From Helopsaltes ochotensis (lineage: Eukaryota; Chordata; Aves; Passeriformes; Locustellidae): a DNA stretch of 64,000 nucleotides. The DNA is taken from the NCBI GenBank assembly GCA_013400155.1, contig VXBM01001664.1, positions 25,546 to 89,545 on the forward strand, in the 5' to 3' direction. The notes beneath the pieces are model-generated. The model had not been told where the DNA came from. It ran no database searches and saw nothing but the letters and a program-made list of their open reading frames with translations. Position 1 is the first letter of the stretch. Each line of letters begins with the position of its first letter. Positions 13,209 through 27,200 of this stretch are shown here, piece after piece. The position numbers and the translations under genes were made by a program.

Positions 13209-16200
13209 GTGTTACAAGCAGCAGCTGAAACCCTTTTAATAGGAGGACACAAATGTGCAAAAAAGACTAGAGGCTGGAGCAGCCAGTAGAACTCTTACTT
13301 TCATTTCAGCAATCACTTTTTCAGGGCTTGTAAGATCTGGTATTCTGGTATCACTTGAAACAGGAAAGTTCTGGACAAAGTAGCCTAGAATATGAGGAGT
13401 GTTTTAGAGATAACTGGGAAAATAAGATAACAAATTTTTAGAAAGCAAAAATCCCCTAGTATTATGTCAGTTCAAAATGGAGGTGGACCTGGGCAATCCA
13501 ATTGATACTACTGTTGTAGGAAATGACAATTTGAGACACTTTGCTTGATTTTGTCCATGAATTCTAGTATGGCTTAAAAACCAGAACTTGTTTCCTTTTT
13601 GCCTTTTTTAAAATCATTTTTATCTGAATATAGGTCATATGTAGTATTCTACTTACTTTACTTTCTGAAATTTCTGAGCTATTTTTTGAGCGTCCTTTCC
13701 TTAAGAGTATAGCTTGACAAGAGTGGTTAAGCACATGATGAGTTAGGCTTCAAAGGCTGAAAAACTATCACATTTGTGTTGCAACTCAACCTTTCCTAAC
13801 AGTTTATCTGTCTAGAGTTGCTGTCTTCACACCTGAAGAAGCAAAGTGTGAGAGCATTTGGTTATGAGCTAAAATGACTTGCTGAGTCTTTGGAAATTAA
13901 ATTTTTTTTTGTCCCAAGGTAAAAGTAAACCAAAATGGTGCATAGAAATGAAGCTAATGGTGTTTTAAATGCAGTGCTAGAGACTGTACAGTGACCCAGG
14001 GAAATCCATTCTTCTTCTTTCCTTCCCATCTTAGCTTCACCTCATACCCAACACACTTGCTGTTGCAAGCTGATGTCATCTTCTTGTAAACCATAACTTG
14101 CTGATCTTTTTGTTTGTTAGCTATCTTCTGTAGGCAGGATGAACTGTGGTGATGCCTGTCGCTTTCCTTAGGCTTCTTTTGTCCAAAGTTGATTAAGCCA
14201 GTAACTTAATCCTTTCCTGTAATTTATGTTTCCAAACCTCTGAACAGTCTTCCTTTTCTCCTCTGGACTATTGAGTTTCTGTCTCAGTAGTGTGTGAAAT
14301 AGGGTGCAAGAGACTGGCAGAGGCCTTAGCAGGACTGGATAGGACAGCTCAATTACTTCCCAGTTGTTATCTATTACACTACTGGAAACTTTGGCAAAAC
14401 CATCATGTTGTTGATTCACAAATTTTCTAATGCTCTGCCACCCACAGATCCTATGATGGTATGGCTATTTTCCCAATAGCTCCTCATGTTTATTTTTGTA
14501 TTGATCCTGATTTTTGCTTCCCACATTTTGATTTGATCCATCTTAGATTATCCTTTCATTTTACTGTAACTCTTGTGAAATATTTTGATATCTCCAAAGA
14601 GGAAGTTCTGGTGACCTTTTTGACCTTGGAATTAAAAACAACACTGAACAAAAAGGAAAACAAAACCCCACCAAAATTCATTGTAATAAATCTTCATGTA
14701 CTGAGATAGGGACCCAGGAGTTCACAATCAATTTTGTTATTTTTAGTTCCTTAGCCTATTATAGAAAGGCACATTCAGTTTGCAGCAAGAGCCCCTGTCC
14801 TGGGAAGACCTCATATATTAGCTTGCCTAAACATACTGCCCGTTTCTAAGTCTAAAAAGTCCTTTGATTTCTGTGCCCTTTCAGTTTGGAAGCTCAAGAG
14901 ATACGACAGGCTTGAAACCCCAAATTTGTCAGAAATGTTACAAATTAATTGTAACAGTGCATTAATGTAATAAATCCCATAAGCATTTGCTGAATATGAA
15001 GTCCTTATTAAATAACGTCAGAACATATGAAGAATAAAACGAAATGTGGAAGGATTATGGTGTTTCAGTTCATTCAGCTGTGCCGGTTTGTGCAGTGATC
15101 CTAAATGCAGGGTGTTTGGCAGCACTGCACAAGTCCCAAGCCGCGTGTGACTGCAGATTCCTCAGCCGTGGTACGGCTGTGCCCAGTAGCACAAGGCTGT
15201 ATGTGAGCTCTAGCTAAAGTCCATGTTTGGTGTGAGTTGCTTGGAAAGAGAAGCAGCAAATGTTTTGGGAGCTCTAGCAGTGTGTCTGAGGTCATCGTAT
15301 TTCACATCTGCAGAGGAGGACTTTTGCAGTTGGAAGCTTTAGTGCCAGCAGTGAGCCCCATGGTCCAAGTTTCTGGTAGTTCCTTGTGACCTGTTTCAAC
15401 AAGCTTGGTGCATCCATCTGATCACTCTGTGAAAAGGAAACCTGGTGGTAGCACTTGGGCTGTTTGTTAACTGTGGGTTTTTTTCCCCTCTCCAGCGTTT
15501 GTGCTTTCTGCAAGGCTTCTTTTGTGTGTTAGCAGAAGTGCTTGCCAGCACCTTTGAAAGACCCCATGCCTGGTTTTTAAAGAGAATGGGGCTGAGGATT
15601 AAGGCCCTCATGACAAAAGCAGAGATGTTTTCGTGTGTCAACAGTTAAGAATTTAAAAGACTGTAAAAAAAACTTTTTACAGAAGACAACATTTGGATAA
15701 CTCCCTTTCTACTGCCGCTCCTGCGTCCTCTAGTAACCTGCAAGTGCCTAACTGCCATTCAAAACTAGAATAAAAGTTTCAGAGGACTTTCTGGGTTTAG
15801 CCAAAACAGTTACTGATGCAGCTGATGCTTTGTTACTTAAGTTCCCTTCCAGATGAGGGGAATTGACTGTACAGATTAGTGCTCATTTAACACTTTTTTT
15901 CTTTGACTTGTTAAATTAGGAATTTGCTTCTAGGGTAGATAAAGCTGTGAAGTCAAATGAGTGCGATAAGAAAATGGAATGGACATGAGCAAGAAACGTA
16001 TTAAATGTTCTTTCTGGTGGCCAGGTTTTTTGAGGACTGTCCACCAGCAGGGCTGCTGTGGTGCAGAGTCGCTTGTTATGCAGAAATATTAATTGCACCA
16101 TTTTGCAGCAGAGGAGCAGAAGCTGTGGAGGTAGGAGACAAAGATGAGAGAAGGACTTGAAAGAACAGCCTTGCACTATCTGAGCATGGCAGAAAGGCTG

Positions 16201-16243
16201 AGGCAAGCAAATATTTTTGTTAAAAACCAGTGCTGTTATGGGC
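13209..16243. other. Non-coding spacer, nothing recognised
   Basis: AT-rich unique sequence between two solo LTRs with no supported gene, RNA or repeat. Confidence 0.6.
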
Positions 16244-16909
16244 TGTTATATATGTTATAGAGTAATTCATGTTTTATTTTATTTAGCTGGTGTGTTATTA
16301 AAATAAGTTGTGTTTGTGTTGAAATAGAATGGTAAAATCACTTGCGAGCTGAGACAGCAGGGACTACGTCATCCCTTCCCTTCCCGAAACTGAGCGAGGA
16401 TCACTTTACAGCTGAAAAGAAGGAGGGACACTGCAGCAGAGTGGAAGGTCATTTAGCACCTGAATGAAGGAAGGTACGAAAGACAGAATGAGCCATCTAC
16501 GAAGGGGGTTCAGCCAACGACCCAGTGATCGACACCAGGTGCACCTAATCTGAGTCGTAAAGGGTGTGCCTCCAATACATGATTCCGCGAAAATGAACCA
16601 AGCATCCACTTCTTCCTGAAGCGGCAGAAGCTCCGTTCAGTGAAATAATAGCAGAGACATGAATATACGAAGAAGCCAAACAAGACAAAGAGATACAAAA
16701 TGACTCGCTGTCTAGCAAAAGAAATGTATAAAAGCAGACACCAAAAAGACTGCATTTGTGAACCTAAGGGGGACTCTTGTGAGTCTGTGGTTCACCTGGT
16801 TCCGATCCTTGGCTCAGAGCTGATTTTTGCTTGTGGCTTTTCTCAGATTTTATATTGTTAATTCCCAATAAATTCTTTTATAAGATTTATTGGCGTTTCG
16901 TTTATAACA
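16244..16909 (+). mobile_element. Solo LTR, family X copy 1
   Basis: This 666-bp element starts TGTTATATATG and ends CGTTTATAACA, with 7-bp inverted ends TGTTATA/TATAACA. Perfect 5-bp duplications TGGGC flank it (16239-16243 and 16910-16914). It carries a TATAAAAG box at 16727-16734 and AATAAA at 16867-16872 in the expected order for a + strand LTR. It shares sequence with the minus-strand element at 51564-52343. No gag-pol sequence adjoins it. The family name is unknown to me; a 5-bp duplication fits ERVL-like elements but does not prove class. Confidence 0.85.
16727..16734 (+). promoter_or_regulatory. LTR TATA box
   Basis: TATAAAAG sits in the 3' third of the LTR, about 140 bases before its AATAAA. 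The same TATAAAAGCAG occurs in the sister copy. Confidence 0.55.
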
Positions 16910-19900
16910 TGGGCCATCAGGAAAAGAGGAGAACTGATACTGGTTTAGTCAGAAACTTACTGATCAGGGGAGGATGAGAGGATACCTGGTAAAACTAATC
17001 ATTTTTAAACCAGCAGAAGCAGGCACAAGCAGCCAGTGCTTCTAAAGGAACTAGCACAGGATACTACAAACTGCTGGACAGCCTATTTGAACTTTCATGG
17101 AAAACAAATGAGATTCAAGGAAATTGAACTCGGCAAATGTAGTAACAGTCTTTAGCAACATGAAAGCCATGTCCCTGGAAATTGTTAAGCAGAAAGTTGA
17201 ATTGAAACGATTTTCAAATGTTACAAAGGTCAAACATTTCAGCACTTATATCAAAAACAGTTTCCAGCTATTTTGAATTGAAATTGAATTAGGCCTTTCT
17301 GCTAGTAGAGAATTGCAGACCATTCTGTGCAGTGCTGTTGCAAGAATTCCATCAACACAGAAAAAAATATGATAGGCTTAAAGTATGAATTAATTTTATT
17401 TCATGATTTCTTGGGTTTTATTTTTGATTATGGTTTTCAAAATGTGCAGTTATTTCATGTATGATCACTGGGTGCCCCTGGATGACTGCTCTGTCTGACC
17501 AAAATTTAAATCAACACTGTGCTGTACCAAATACATCTTTGACACAATGTACTGAGGACTGGTCCAGTGGCTTTTGAGTTTCATGAAGCCATTCAAGATA
17601 AAAAGTTGTGCTGACAAAATTTTGAGGGCCTCTGGAGCAGAGCTATGTGATTGCTGACTAAACTGAAAGCACAGGCCTGGATTAATAGAATCATAAGTAA
17701 AAGTGTCTCTTGTTCCATCCTGGATGAAAAATAAATGTGCTAAAATATTTTCTAAGGGCCTCTGCAGAGGGATGATATATTCCCAGCAGAGGCTATGTAT
17801 CTCCAGCAGACAGGCTGGGAACACATTTTTGATTTGGATTGACATTTATTTGACTGTCCTTCTTGCCAAAAGAAGATTTCAGGGAAATGCCACATTCCAT
17901 TGCTGGAATGGCTTGTTTCCCTAGACAAGGATAGAGAATGAAGTAGTTACTTGCCAGGGTGTACAGCCCTCAAGTTTTGTTTTACTTGATTTGAGTGTTC
18001 AGGAATGTGTATGCAGTTGGACATGCTAACTGAGAGTCTGCTGTATGACTCAGGTTTGCGCCTTTTGGGCAGTGCTGCTGCTATTTCTCTCTTTGTGAGC
18101 TTGGACTGTTCTGGTGTGAACAAGACAAGCAAAACTGTTCTCAGGTAGCAGGTCTGTTCACTTCATCTGAAAGGTCTCCTGGAAGGAACTGTACAAGGGG
18201 ATTGCAGTAGAGGTTGCAGAGGATTGGCGTTCTGGGTTTGGTACTAAGCTTTGATGCTGACCAGAGGACATACCAAGGGAGTGAGTTATTTCCCCGTGAT
18301 CTCATTCTCACCATTTATGGATGGTTGTGCAAGCATTTCCTTCCACGGTGCTTCTTGTCCTCAGGCAGAGAATCAGTACTGCCGTGTCTGGAGAATCTGA
18401 TACCTCACCCTGCAACTCAAATTTCATGCTGAGATATTGGCACCTTTTGCATCCGGGAGGTATGGAGAGCCTCATTATAAAAAGTAAATGTGACAGCACT
18501 TAGCATGTGACCATCAGGAATGGACCCTACTTTTCTTCCCACCTTTGGAGCAGCTGAAAACTGAGAACATTGAATTGAGTGAGCTCTGACTGGGATTGCC
18601 AGGTCTCCAGCCCACCAATGGCACTTTCATTCTCTCAGTGGCTTATTTGGATAGTCACACAGTAAAAGTGGATGCCAGCAGGTCACAAGCATGCAGAAGG
18701 GGAAGACTATGCCTGGAAGAGGGGGCTTGGAATGGAAAAAGAAGAGAATTTATACAAAGCTCTGGTTTGTGTAGCAAGAAGAAAGGCTTGAGCTAATCTA
18801 TCATGACCAGCTCAATGTGTTCATGATAGATCCTATTTTTGAGTGCAAGAAGGCGACTAGAAGCGATGAAGTGAGACCCTAGCAAATGTTATACCTAATG
18901 TTCAGCACTGTTCAGCTGGAAGTATGTGGCTGGTTAGGGCTGAATTTTTGAAATGTGGTGTGCATGCACATGACAAAAGGCTTTGAGATGCTTGAAATTC
19001 ACACGGTGCACTCACTGTAGTTTGGGCTCACAAAGATCATGGTGGGGCTGATGAGCAAAGTATCCACTGGCTTCTGAAATCTCTTCAAGAACTTAAATTT
19101 CCTTTTTACTTTAATTCCAAACCTCTCAGCAGGTTCTGGAAGTGTGACCATGTTTTGGAGTTTTTATGGATTTAGATAAGAGTTGGAAATGCAGCTCTGA
19201 GGGATGGTGATTTCTTTCCATGTTTGATCTGTCACAAACAGATGTTATTCTCTATAAGGTTTCCTAACAAGATGTTTGATACGAATTTACTGTTCAGCAC
19301 CAAGTGCATTGAACAACACAATAAATATGACATGTTCTGAACAGGAAATCTCTGTTGTCCTGTTAGGTTTCTATTTAGTTTTATTGAATCTTGAATGGTG
19401 CAGAGCCTGAAAAACTGGCATGGTTGGGAGAAACACAAGTCTGGTTTTGGTTGAGAAATAATTTTGGATGAGTGTTCTTACGGCAGTGTCTAGGACAATT
19501 CCTACACTAGCGGAGATCTTGTGGGCTTTTCTTCCCACATGAAATACTGCCATGTCTGAAAAAATTAGGCAAGAAGTAATACTGACATTTCTCTGTTGTC
19601 CCTGTGAGTCCCTGTCATGCTCATGTGTACGGAGGCAAAAAAGCTCCCAAGTGCGGACTTGAGTTAAAAGCAAGCCAATGCATCTTGAGAAAAGAGTAGC
19701 TGCTAGAAAGGAAGGGGAGGTTTTGAGTTAGGGTTGCTTTGGAGGGCAAACAAGCACAGCTTTGGAAACCCAACTCCTGACAGAATGCAGTGTAAGAACA
19801 CTGCAGCATTAGGGGGCACTGTGTGTTGTAGCATACTGGTACGTGTATTGCTGGAGAAAGGCTGGATTGGGCTACCTGCGAACCCTGACCATAGGGGCGC

Positions 19901-20751
19901 TCAATGTTAATGACTGGTGAAAGATTCCCTACCTGGGAATGACATGTTGCTGGCTCTCAGACACCACACGTCTTAGGAGGCAACTTTGCATCAGAAATAG
20001 TTGTTAGTTAAAAAGTTTACAGATGAGTCAAAAATGCCAAGAGGGAAGCATTTTCCCTAAGATGATCAAATGAAGATTTTTCTCATGTTTATGAGAGTTC
20101 CTTTCTTCTGTGTGATAGATTTTCACACAGGTTTTTCAATTCTAGATATATTTTCCTTGCATATGAGTTTGAAGGAGTGTTTTAATCCATTCATGCATAT
20201 GAATATTTTTTAAAACCCTGCAGAATCTATATGGTGTGGGACATGTAGAATACTGCAAGGGCTATATATGCTTTATGTTACTTATTCTATATCACAATCC
20301 AGAGTGAGGTAATCTCTGAACTCCTTTCTCCTTAATCCAGTGTCACAATACTGCATAGACACAAGGCTTGTGGACCTGTATCTCAGATTATAACTGAAGA
20401 GACAGAAGCATAAGGAGCTCCAGTAGGTGCTGCCTGACACTGAGAAGGTGCACACTTCTAACAATGTAGTGATGCAGGAGGGAGGCATACTTCAGCAGAT
20501 CTTTGGGGTGGGATAACAGCAGTGAAGTATAACCCAGGACTTTGTATATGTTGTGTTCTTATTCAAGTGTTGCCGAATAACAGAATACAACAAAGTGTGA
20601 GTTTCAGGGCTATGCTGTACAGACCTTCTTGAGAGTTTGTTGTTCAAAAAATGGAAGTGAGTCACTTGGTAATGCCTGGGAAAGATCCCATTAGTTTTTA
20701 AGTACAGGTTGTCAGAATTTACCTAGCTTGGTCAGGGTGAATTCTCCAATA
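16910..20751. other. Non-coding spacer, nothing recognised
   Basis: Unique-looking sequence between two LTR insertions. Short frames only, none with recognisable homology. Confidence 0.6.
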
Positions 20752-21242
20752 TGGAGAGGCACAGAACTTCTGGACACAAGCAGGGTGCGATGGAAAGGCC
20801 ACTGACTGCCCCGCCCACGTGACTCTTAGGGGTTTTTATGTCCAAGGGGAAGGGGGGAGGAGTTTAGGGAGGGGACAGGCTGTAAGGTGAGCAGCACAGG
20901 GGAAGGGTTATGGTTCTGTCCCACGAAAATGTAACCAAGCAGGGGGAATGGAGCAATTACCTCTGGGGGAAAAGGGGCCAGGGAGATGGGGGGGAAACCG
21001 GTTTGCCCACATTCCATATGAGGCCTGGACAATAGATAAGCTTGATGGTCCACTTAAATGAGACAAAGGAGGAAGCCAAGGGTGGGACCCGGAGAGGATG
21101 GAATGTGTGAAGACAGGGAGAGGATGGCAGGGGTGGGAAGGAAGAGTGGAGGATGGAAAAGTGGGGGAAGGAAGGGGTAAAGGGGGACGGGGTTTCTCCT
21201 ATCGCTTGTACAGGCAAACCACATTATTACAATATAATAACA
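20752..21242 (-). mobile_element. Putative solo LTR, purine/pyrimidine-biased
   Basis: A 491-bp insert with TG...CA ends (TGGAGAGGCAC ... ATATAATAACA) is flanked by perfect CAATA duplications (20747-20751 and 21243-21247). On the minus strand it starts TGTTATTATATTG, like the start of the family X LTRs, is extremely C/T-rich, and has a TATA-like CATAAAAACC near 20835. No AATAAA is seen. The family is not recognised; orientation is inferred from the TGTTAT start and TATA-like motif. Confidence 0.6.
20846..21195 (+). repeat. G-rich tracts with quadruplex potential
   Basis: Within the putative LTR, runs of three or more G recur on the + strand at 20850-20877 and again at 21115-21195 (GGGG, GGG, GGGGG, GGGG). 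These satisfy a four-run G-quadruplex pattern by eye. Confidence 0.6.
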
Positions 21243-24200
21243 CAATACTACATGAATTACTTGAATTATTTTTCCCTGAATACCTGCCTGTTTTGGTTTT
21301 GTCACAGTTTTAGCAACTACTCACTAAGCAACTGCTGTTTTACAATATTGTTGGTTATTTTCAAAATTGGGTTTGGAGAAAGATGATTCACATCCCATTA
21401 TACCTTAACAATCTTTTGCACCAGAGCTTTTTGCTTTGGTTCTGAATGCTACAGACCAGAAGTCAATATATTCTTGCATTTTTCCATACAGAGAGTTGCT
21501 GGTTGAGTTGATACCAGTTGCACTGTGCCTTTTTCACATAATTTCTGAAAAGCATTGCCCTGCCTAGCCCAGGAAAACCACCCAGTAATTCACTTTGAGG
21601 CCAAAGTGTAACATGCCCATAAGATAAATACTGATATCCTTTTTTCTTGTTTCTGTTCACTTCATCACACCCCAGAGCCTGCCTGCTTATCTTGGAGCAT
21701 TTTAATCTTGACAGTCAGACTTACGTAATCACGGTGACTTTGCAAAAATTCTGAGCTCTCGGCAGATAGCTGCACTTTCTCAGGAATCTTTGAGCAAATG
21801 TTTATCGAGGATATGTACCCTGACAGTGTGTGTGACTATGTGCTGGAACTGCTGTGGGGAAGGTGGCCTTTAAAAAAATTATATGACTATCTAGGGCTCA
21901 AAAGTGCTAAAGAAGACAGGGATAACTGTTGGAACAGTTGTCCATCTTGTTCACAGAGATGATGAAGAAATTTCTGTTCAGTTGGTCTAAAAGGTTTGAG
22001 TTCAGAGATATTCTCCTGGCTTTTTTGCCCCACAAAATCTTCCAATACCTTTTTTTTTTTTTTGTCCATTCCAAATGTTAGTGATGGAGGAGACCTCTAA
22101 TAAAGCTTCTTCTATCCAGTTTGAGCTAGCATCCTTCATATCTTGATGAACTGCAGTTACATTTTGATGATATAACACTTTTAGTTTTAAAAGTAGCCAG
22201 CAGGGGAACTAGAATAATAAAGGCATGTAGTACAGTGGACAAGCGTCAGGGCTAGCAGAGGAAAATAAGAATCTTTTCTTCTGGCTTTGGATGCATTGAA
22301 ACTGGCTCTAAAGTCCACAGGTTAAAATCCTCCATATTTTGCCCGCAACAGGTTACCTGATAAGACATGTCTTGCAAATCAGTTGAATTTAGACAGCCAC
22401 TTAAAATTCCTGAGGGGTCCTTGTTGGCATGCAACAATCCTTTTCAAGAACAAAACAAGGAGAAAAATATAGCAAAACTGCCCAGATACTTTCTAGCCTT
22501 TTGCTCAGAAGTGCCAAACACTCAACAGTTTCCTGATTGTGTTGGCAGCAGATGGATTTTCCTAGGTCTGAAAATCAAAATATTTTAGATTTTTTCACAA
22601 AGGCATCTTGGTGTATTGGCTGAATTGGGACAGCTGGTCATGTCCTAATGTGGACAGCCAGGGAGGTGAGTGGAGGTGCCACCTGGCAGTGGATCCAGGT
22701 GACTCATTCCAAGAGTATAATCTCTGGAGGTTCTTAATGCACAGCTGGTGGCTTGTAAATTCCCATCCTGCCTTGGGACATGCTATTTTTTCTGTGTGAC
22801 TGAGCTCACAGGTACTACAAAGAACACAGATTTAGACCTGTGTCTCACCATTTGAAAATCTTGTCAGCTATTCCTCTTTTGCACTTCCAGCCAGAATTTC
22901 CTGCCTTTGATCTTCTTGAAGCCAGCTAGGGACCATTCCAGCAGTTCTTGTTGGAAGTTTTTCCTTGCAAGTTTAATGCAAGGAAAATTAACATAGAAAC
23001 ATAATGTAAAATCCTCCCTTTCACCCCTGTACCTGTGGAAAGGTCATCCGGTGCTCTGCTGGGCTCCTTTGGGAATCCAGAACCTTCCCTTACAGATGCT
23101 TCTAGTTGCCTACAACTTAAACACTGGTTCAAAATTGTTGTCCTGTTTGGAACAGCAGACATAGTCCTGGCCTAATTGTTCTATTGAGTGGAAAAATGTT
23201 TTGTTAGTGCTGAATGTTTTATATGGAACATGCTTTCCTAGCTGGCAGATCTTCAAGAAATCCAAGGCTCTTGTTGCGTGGTTAGCAGAAGACATATGAT
23301 AACTATCTGGGCCTGGGTTGCCTGTTCATGGTTGTTTACTCTATTAACCTTGTAGTCTTGATTTGTTTACACTTACAGGAATCCCACAAGTAATGTACAT
23401 CAGTTTTGCAGAAAGAGAGGGAAGTATTCTAGCCAATTAAAAATGTATTCTGAATTATTCCATTCCACCAAAGAAAGGTGTACAAATGCTGATGAGAATA
23501 TGTTCAGTACTGTAAATTTCTAAGGCATGTTATTTCTAGGAGCAATCTTCCAAACTGTTGTTGAGTTTAGTCCTAAGCTATACATGGCTGGTGGTAGAGA
23601 GGACAAATAAAAAAAATACTGAAGGCAAGTAGGGACTTGTAATAATTTTTCTTTCATCTCCTATCACTCCAAAGAGCATCTGTGAGCACTGAATGAAAAA
23701 ATGTGGCCACTGAATGCCAGATCATTACTACCAAGTTTGTTTAGTTACTGTAACTGTCAGTCAGGAAGATAAAAAGTGCTTCTAGATGTTGTCCTTGAAG
23801 CTGTGAAAGATAGTTAGGCTTCAGCAGTATTACTAGTTTACTCCTTATAGTCACAAACCCAGTGAAGTGTCATCATTTCTACATTTTTTACATGCTTTCT
23901 ACAGTTGGAAAGCCAAATTGTTTCCTTTTTAAAATAATTTTCCTGTATGAATGTTCAAAAGTGTAAAAAAGTGAGTCTTTTATTAACCTCGGTATTTTAG
24001 TTTTATTTCAACTACATTTAAGAGTATCCAGTGGAAAGGGAGGAGGAGGAAGTGGATCAAAGCAAGTATTTTAGCAGAAGATTACTTAAACCAAACAAAC
24101 AAATGCCAACTAAAACATCAGTTGCAGATGTTGAATTTTAAAAGTATAGCTAGTCTCAGCCCAGGAAACACTAGTTTCAGGGTTTTTGCATTGCAACTTG

Positions 24201-27200
24201 GTTATTTTTTAATGCAATCTTGAGATGGTTCTGTTAAATGTCTTGTGAAGTAAGTATTGGGCAAAAAAAGAAGAAATTATTGCTACTAGTGTACTGGTTA
24301 GACAGTTCTGTAAATTGGAAAGTGAGTATATTCTAAGAGAAATCAGGATTAAATAGTATTTCCTTTTCATTTGGGTCATTGTTCCCAGTGATTTTGAAGC
24401 TGGACATTGCTAACTGAAGAAAGGCTGAGTAGGAGACTGGTAGTAGTTCTAAGTGTAGTAGGTTGAAAATAGGAGGTGATTTTTCTTGCCTTCAGCTTTG
24501 CTTCAGGACTGTAGAAACCTGAAATTAGACAAAGGGCTAGTCCCTAGTTCCTTTTCTTGAAGTAAAAATGTAAAAATGTATCTGGTAAAGATTTGATACC
24601 TGAAGGTTTTAGAAACAAACTTTGCTAACATTTACAAAATCGTTAACAAAAATGGAATTTAAAAAAAAAATTAATCCTTCTCTAGTAATGTGCAAATATG
24701 GATCACCAGTTAAAGGATTTTCTGTACGAGAATGCACTTTGTGAAAGCTTGGGACATTCCTGCAGGACAGGGAGGAATCCCAATAAGCTTAGACGGAGAG
24801 TTCTCAGGACAAATGTAGCCACAGTTTCATAACCACATAATTAACCCTATAGAAAGATGGGAGCAAGTTCCAGCAAGGTCTTGGAGGTGTCCAGATGTGA
24901 ATTACAAGCCTGAGAAATGGGAATAATCTATACTGCTGCTGATAGTCAAAACATATACATTGTACACTGTAAATCAGTGTAAATTACTCAGACAAAAGGC
25001 TATTACAAGTAAATAGGTTGCACTTCTTCCAGCAGTGCTGTAAGTAGTGTTCCTTTGATTCAACATTATCAACCATCCATTTGCAATAAGAAGAAAATTA
25101 AAAATTCTTTAATTACTTCCAAAACCTTGTTTTTATAGCTCCTAGTTGAAAAAGGGTTGATGTGTGCATTCCCATTTAAATTCCAGATAACAGCTGAAAA
25201 CTTCCAGTGTCTTCTGTTTGCTCCTGGTAAGACACACTGCAAGAATTTGGCATAAGATAAGTTAGTGTGAGTTTTATGTCAGCAGAGACAGAGATCAAGT
25301 TCTTCACTGCCTTTACTTGGGTCAGCATCTTTTCATCTGACTTGAGGCAAACTAGATGTCATCTAAGTGACTTGGATGATCCTGGTACAGAAAAGTTACT
25401 CCCTCTATTTGCAATGGTGGATTTGAGGAAAAAAAAGCAAATATAAATAATACAAAGCCCGTAGGAAATGTGAAACTCATAAGTAACCTGAAGTAGTTTC
25501 CATTTCCTTTTGTTTTGTTGACTTCTACTGTTTGTCTCTTGTCTGCTGGGCAGTCCGTCATGTAACCTGTCTCTGCTAGTGGCTTCAATCCAATCTTTTT
25601 CACAGAAGTGGTCATTTTTCTCATTTTTCTCTCATCATTACTAAAGCAACAGTTCTGAAAGTGACTTAGGCTGCCCTGAAGGCTGAAGATTATGGGTTAA
25701 ACCTTCTTTTGTCATTTTCAGCCCGTGCCAATGTCAGACTTCTCCTGCTTATGTGTGCAGGAGCTCCTGATGGTTGGTGGGTTCAGGCTTCCAGGCTCTG
25801 GCATTGCCAGTCCCAACTTTTTGTTGAAGGCTCACCAGACTTCTAAGGAGCTGCATCACACTGGAGCAAGAAATCCTGCTTTCTTCTCAACACTTGGCCT
25901 CCTGGATCATTACCATGACAAAAGAGGATTATTGACTTTCATAGTCATGATGCTTTTGATTTAAGACCCGCTTTGATTTGGGGCAATAGTGTTCATTGGC
26001 CCAGAGAAGCAATGGTCTCCTCCAGGTGAAGAGCAAGGAGAGAAACATGCTTTTGAGAAGGAGGAGAAAAAGAGAAAGAGTTGGCTGAAGAGACTGAATG
26101 GAAGCTGTAATGGATGCAGTTAGTCTCTGGGAAGGACCCAAAAGCAGCCCATGATTCCTTAAGACAATTAAAAGCAAATTGTCCGGCTGAGTGATCCCAG
26201 AGTAAGGAAGATGCTCCCCAGACTATAATTCAAGGGGCTGAATGGCCCTCAAAAACTGAGAGCAGAAATAAAAAAAAAAACAAAAAAACTACCCAAAGAT
26301 GAGGCAAATGATGGAACAGATGTGAGTGCTTTTGTTGGGAAGACTTGGAGGCTAGCGGGATGGCGATAGGCTAATTTGAGACGAATAATGCCAGATTCCT
26401 TTCATATGCAGAACAACACTTTGATCCAATGTGGATGAAAGTACTGAAAAGTGGAGAGGATGGCAGGGGGTCTTTTGTCTTTGACAAAAAAGGCATCTGC
26501 CAGGCTCTAACTCCTTTTCCCCCACCCCCTTAGCCTAGTAGGCCACTCCAACAATGCTAGCAAAGGGGACAAGTGCTTCCTGACAGCTGAAGAAATCTCC
26601 AGGAGGAGAATGAGCTTTGCAGCAATATGTATACTAGAGAGCTTAATCGATTTTTTCCACGGTACAAAAAGGGAGAGAGTTGGGGGAAAACAGAGATCAT
26701 AGTGAAAATGGGAGGTGGGAGATAAAAAACCCCTTTCTAATAAACTTGTTACTTTTGTTCTCCGAATACATCTTTTCAGAAGATGCTTTGATGCTAGTAT
26801 GAATACACTTAATGGAGCAGAGTAGGATAGAGTTGCTGGAGGGGGTGTGTGAAATAAGGAAGAATAGTTTCGCATTGAGAATGAATGTATAGTGATTTCT
26901 GTGGATTCCAACAGGAAAGATCTTGGAAAAAGTAAAACTGTGTAATGCACAAGGAAGCTGCAAGACGGGTGCATGCTTTCTGTATCATCTGCTGGAGGAG
27001 CTCAGATCTACCCAAATTCTTAGGTTTGATTTCTAAGCAAAATTGAAAATTTCTTTTTAACCTTTCCGTATTTGCTGTTTTCTTAACTGCTTGGAATTAC
27101 TAAGAATGAAAGGACGGCAGGATCGAATGGGGATTTCGGAAGGCAAGCAATATTTGTGCCTAGCAAATATAGCAGTTTCGGACCAGCTGCTGATCTGGTC

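Noticed and set aside
26507..26974. 155-residue minus-strand open frame
   Set aside because: Ser/Leu-rich translation of biased sequence with no family resemblance and overlapping frames of similar length.
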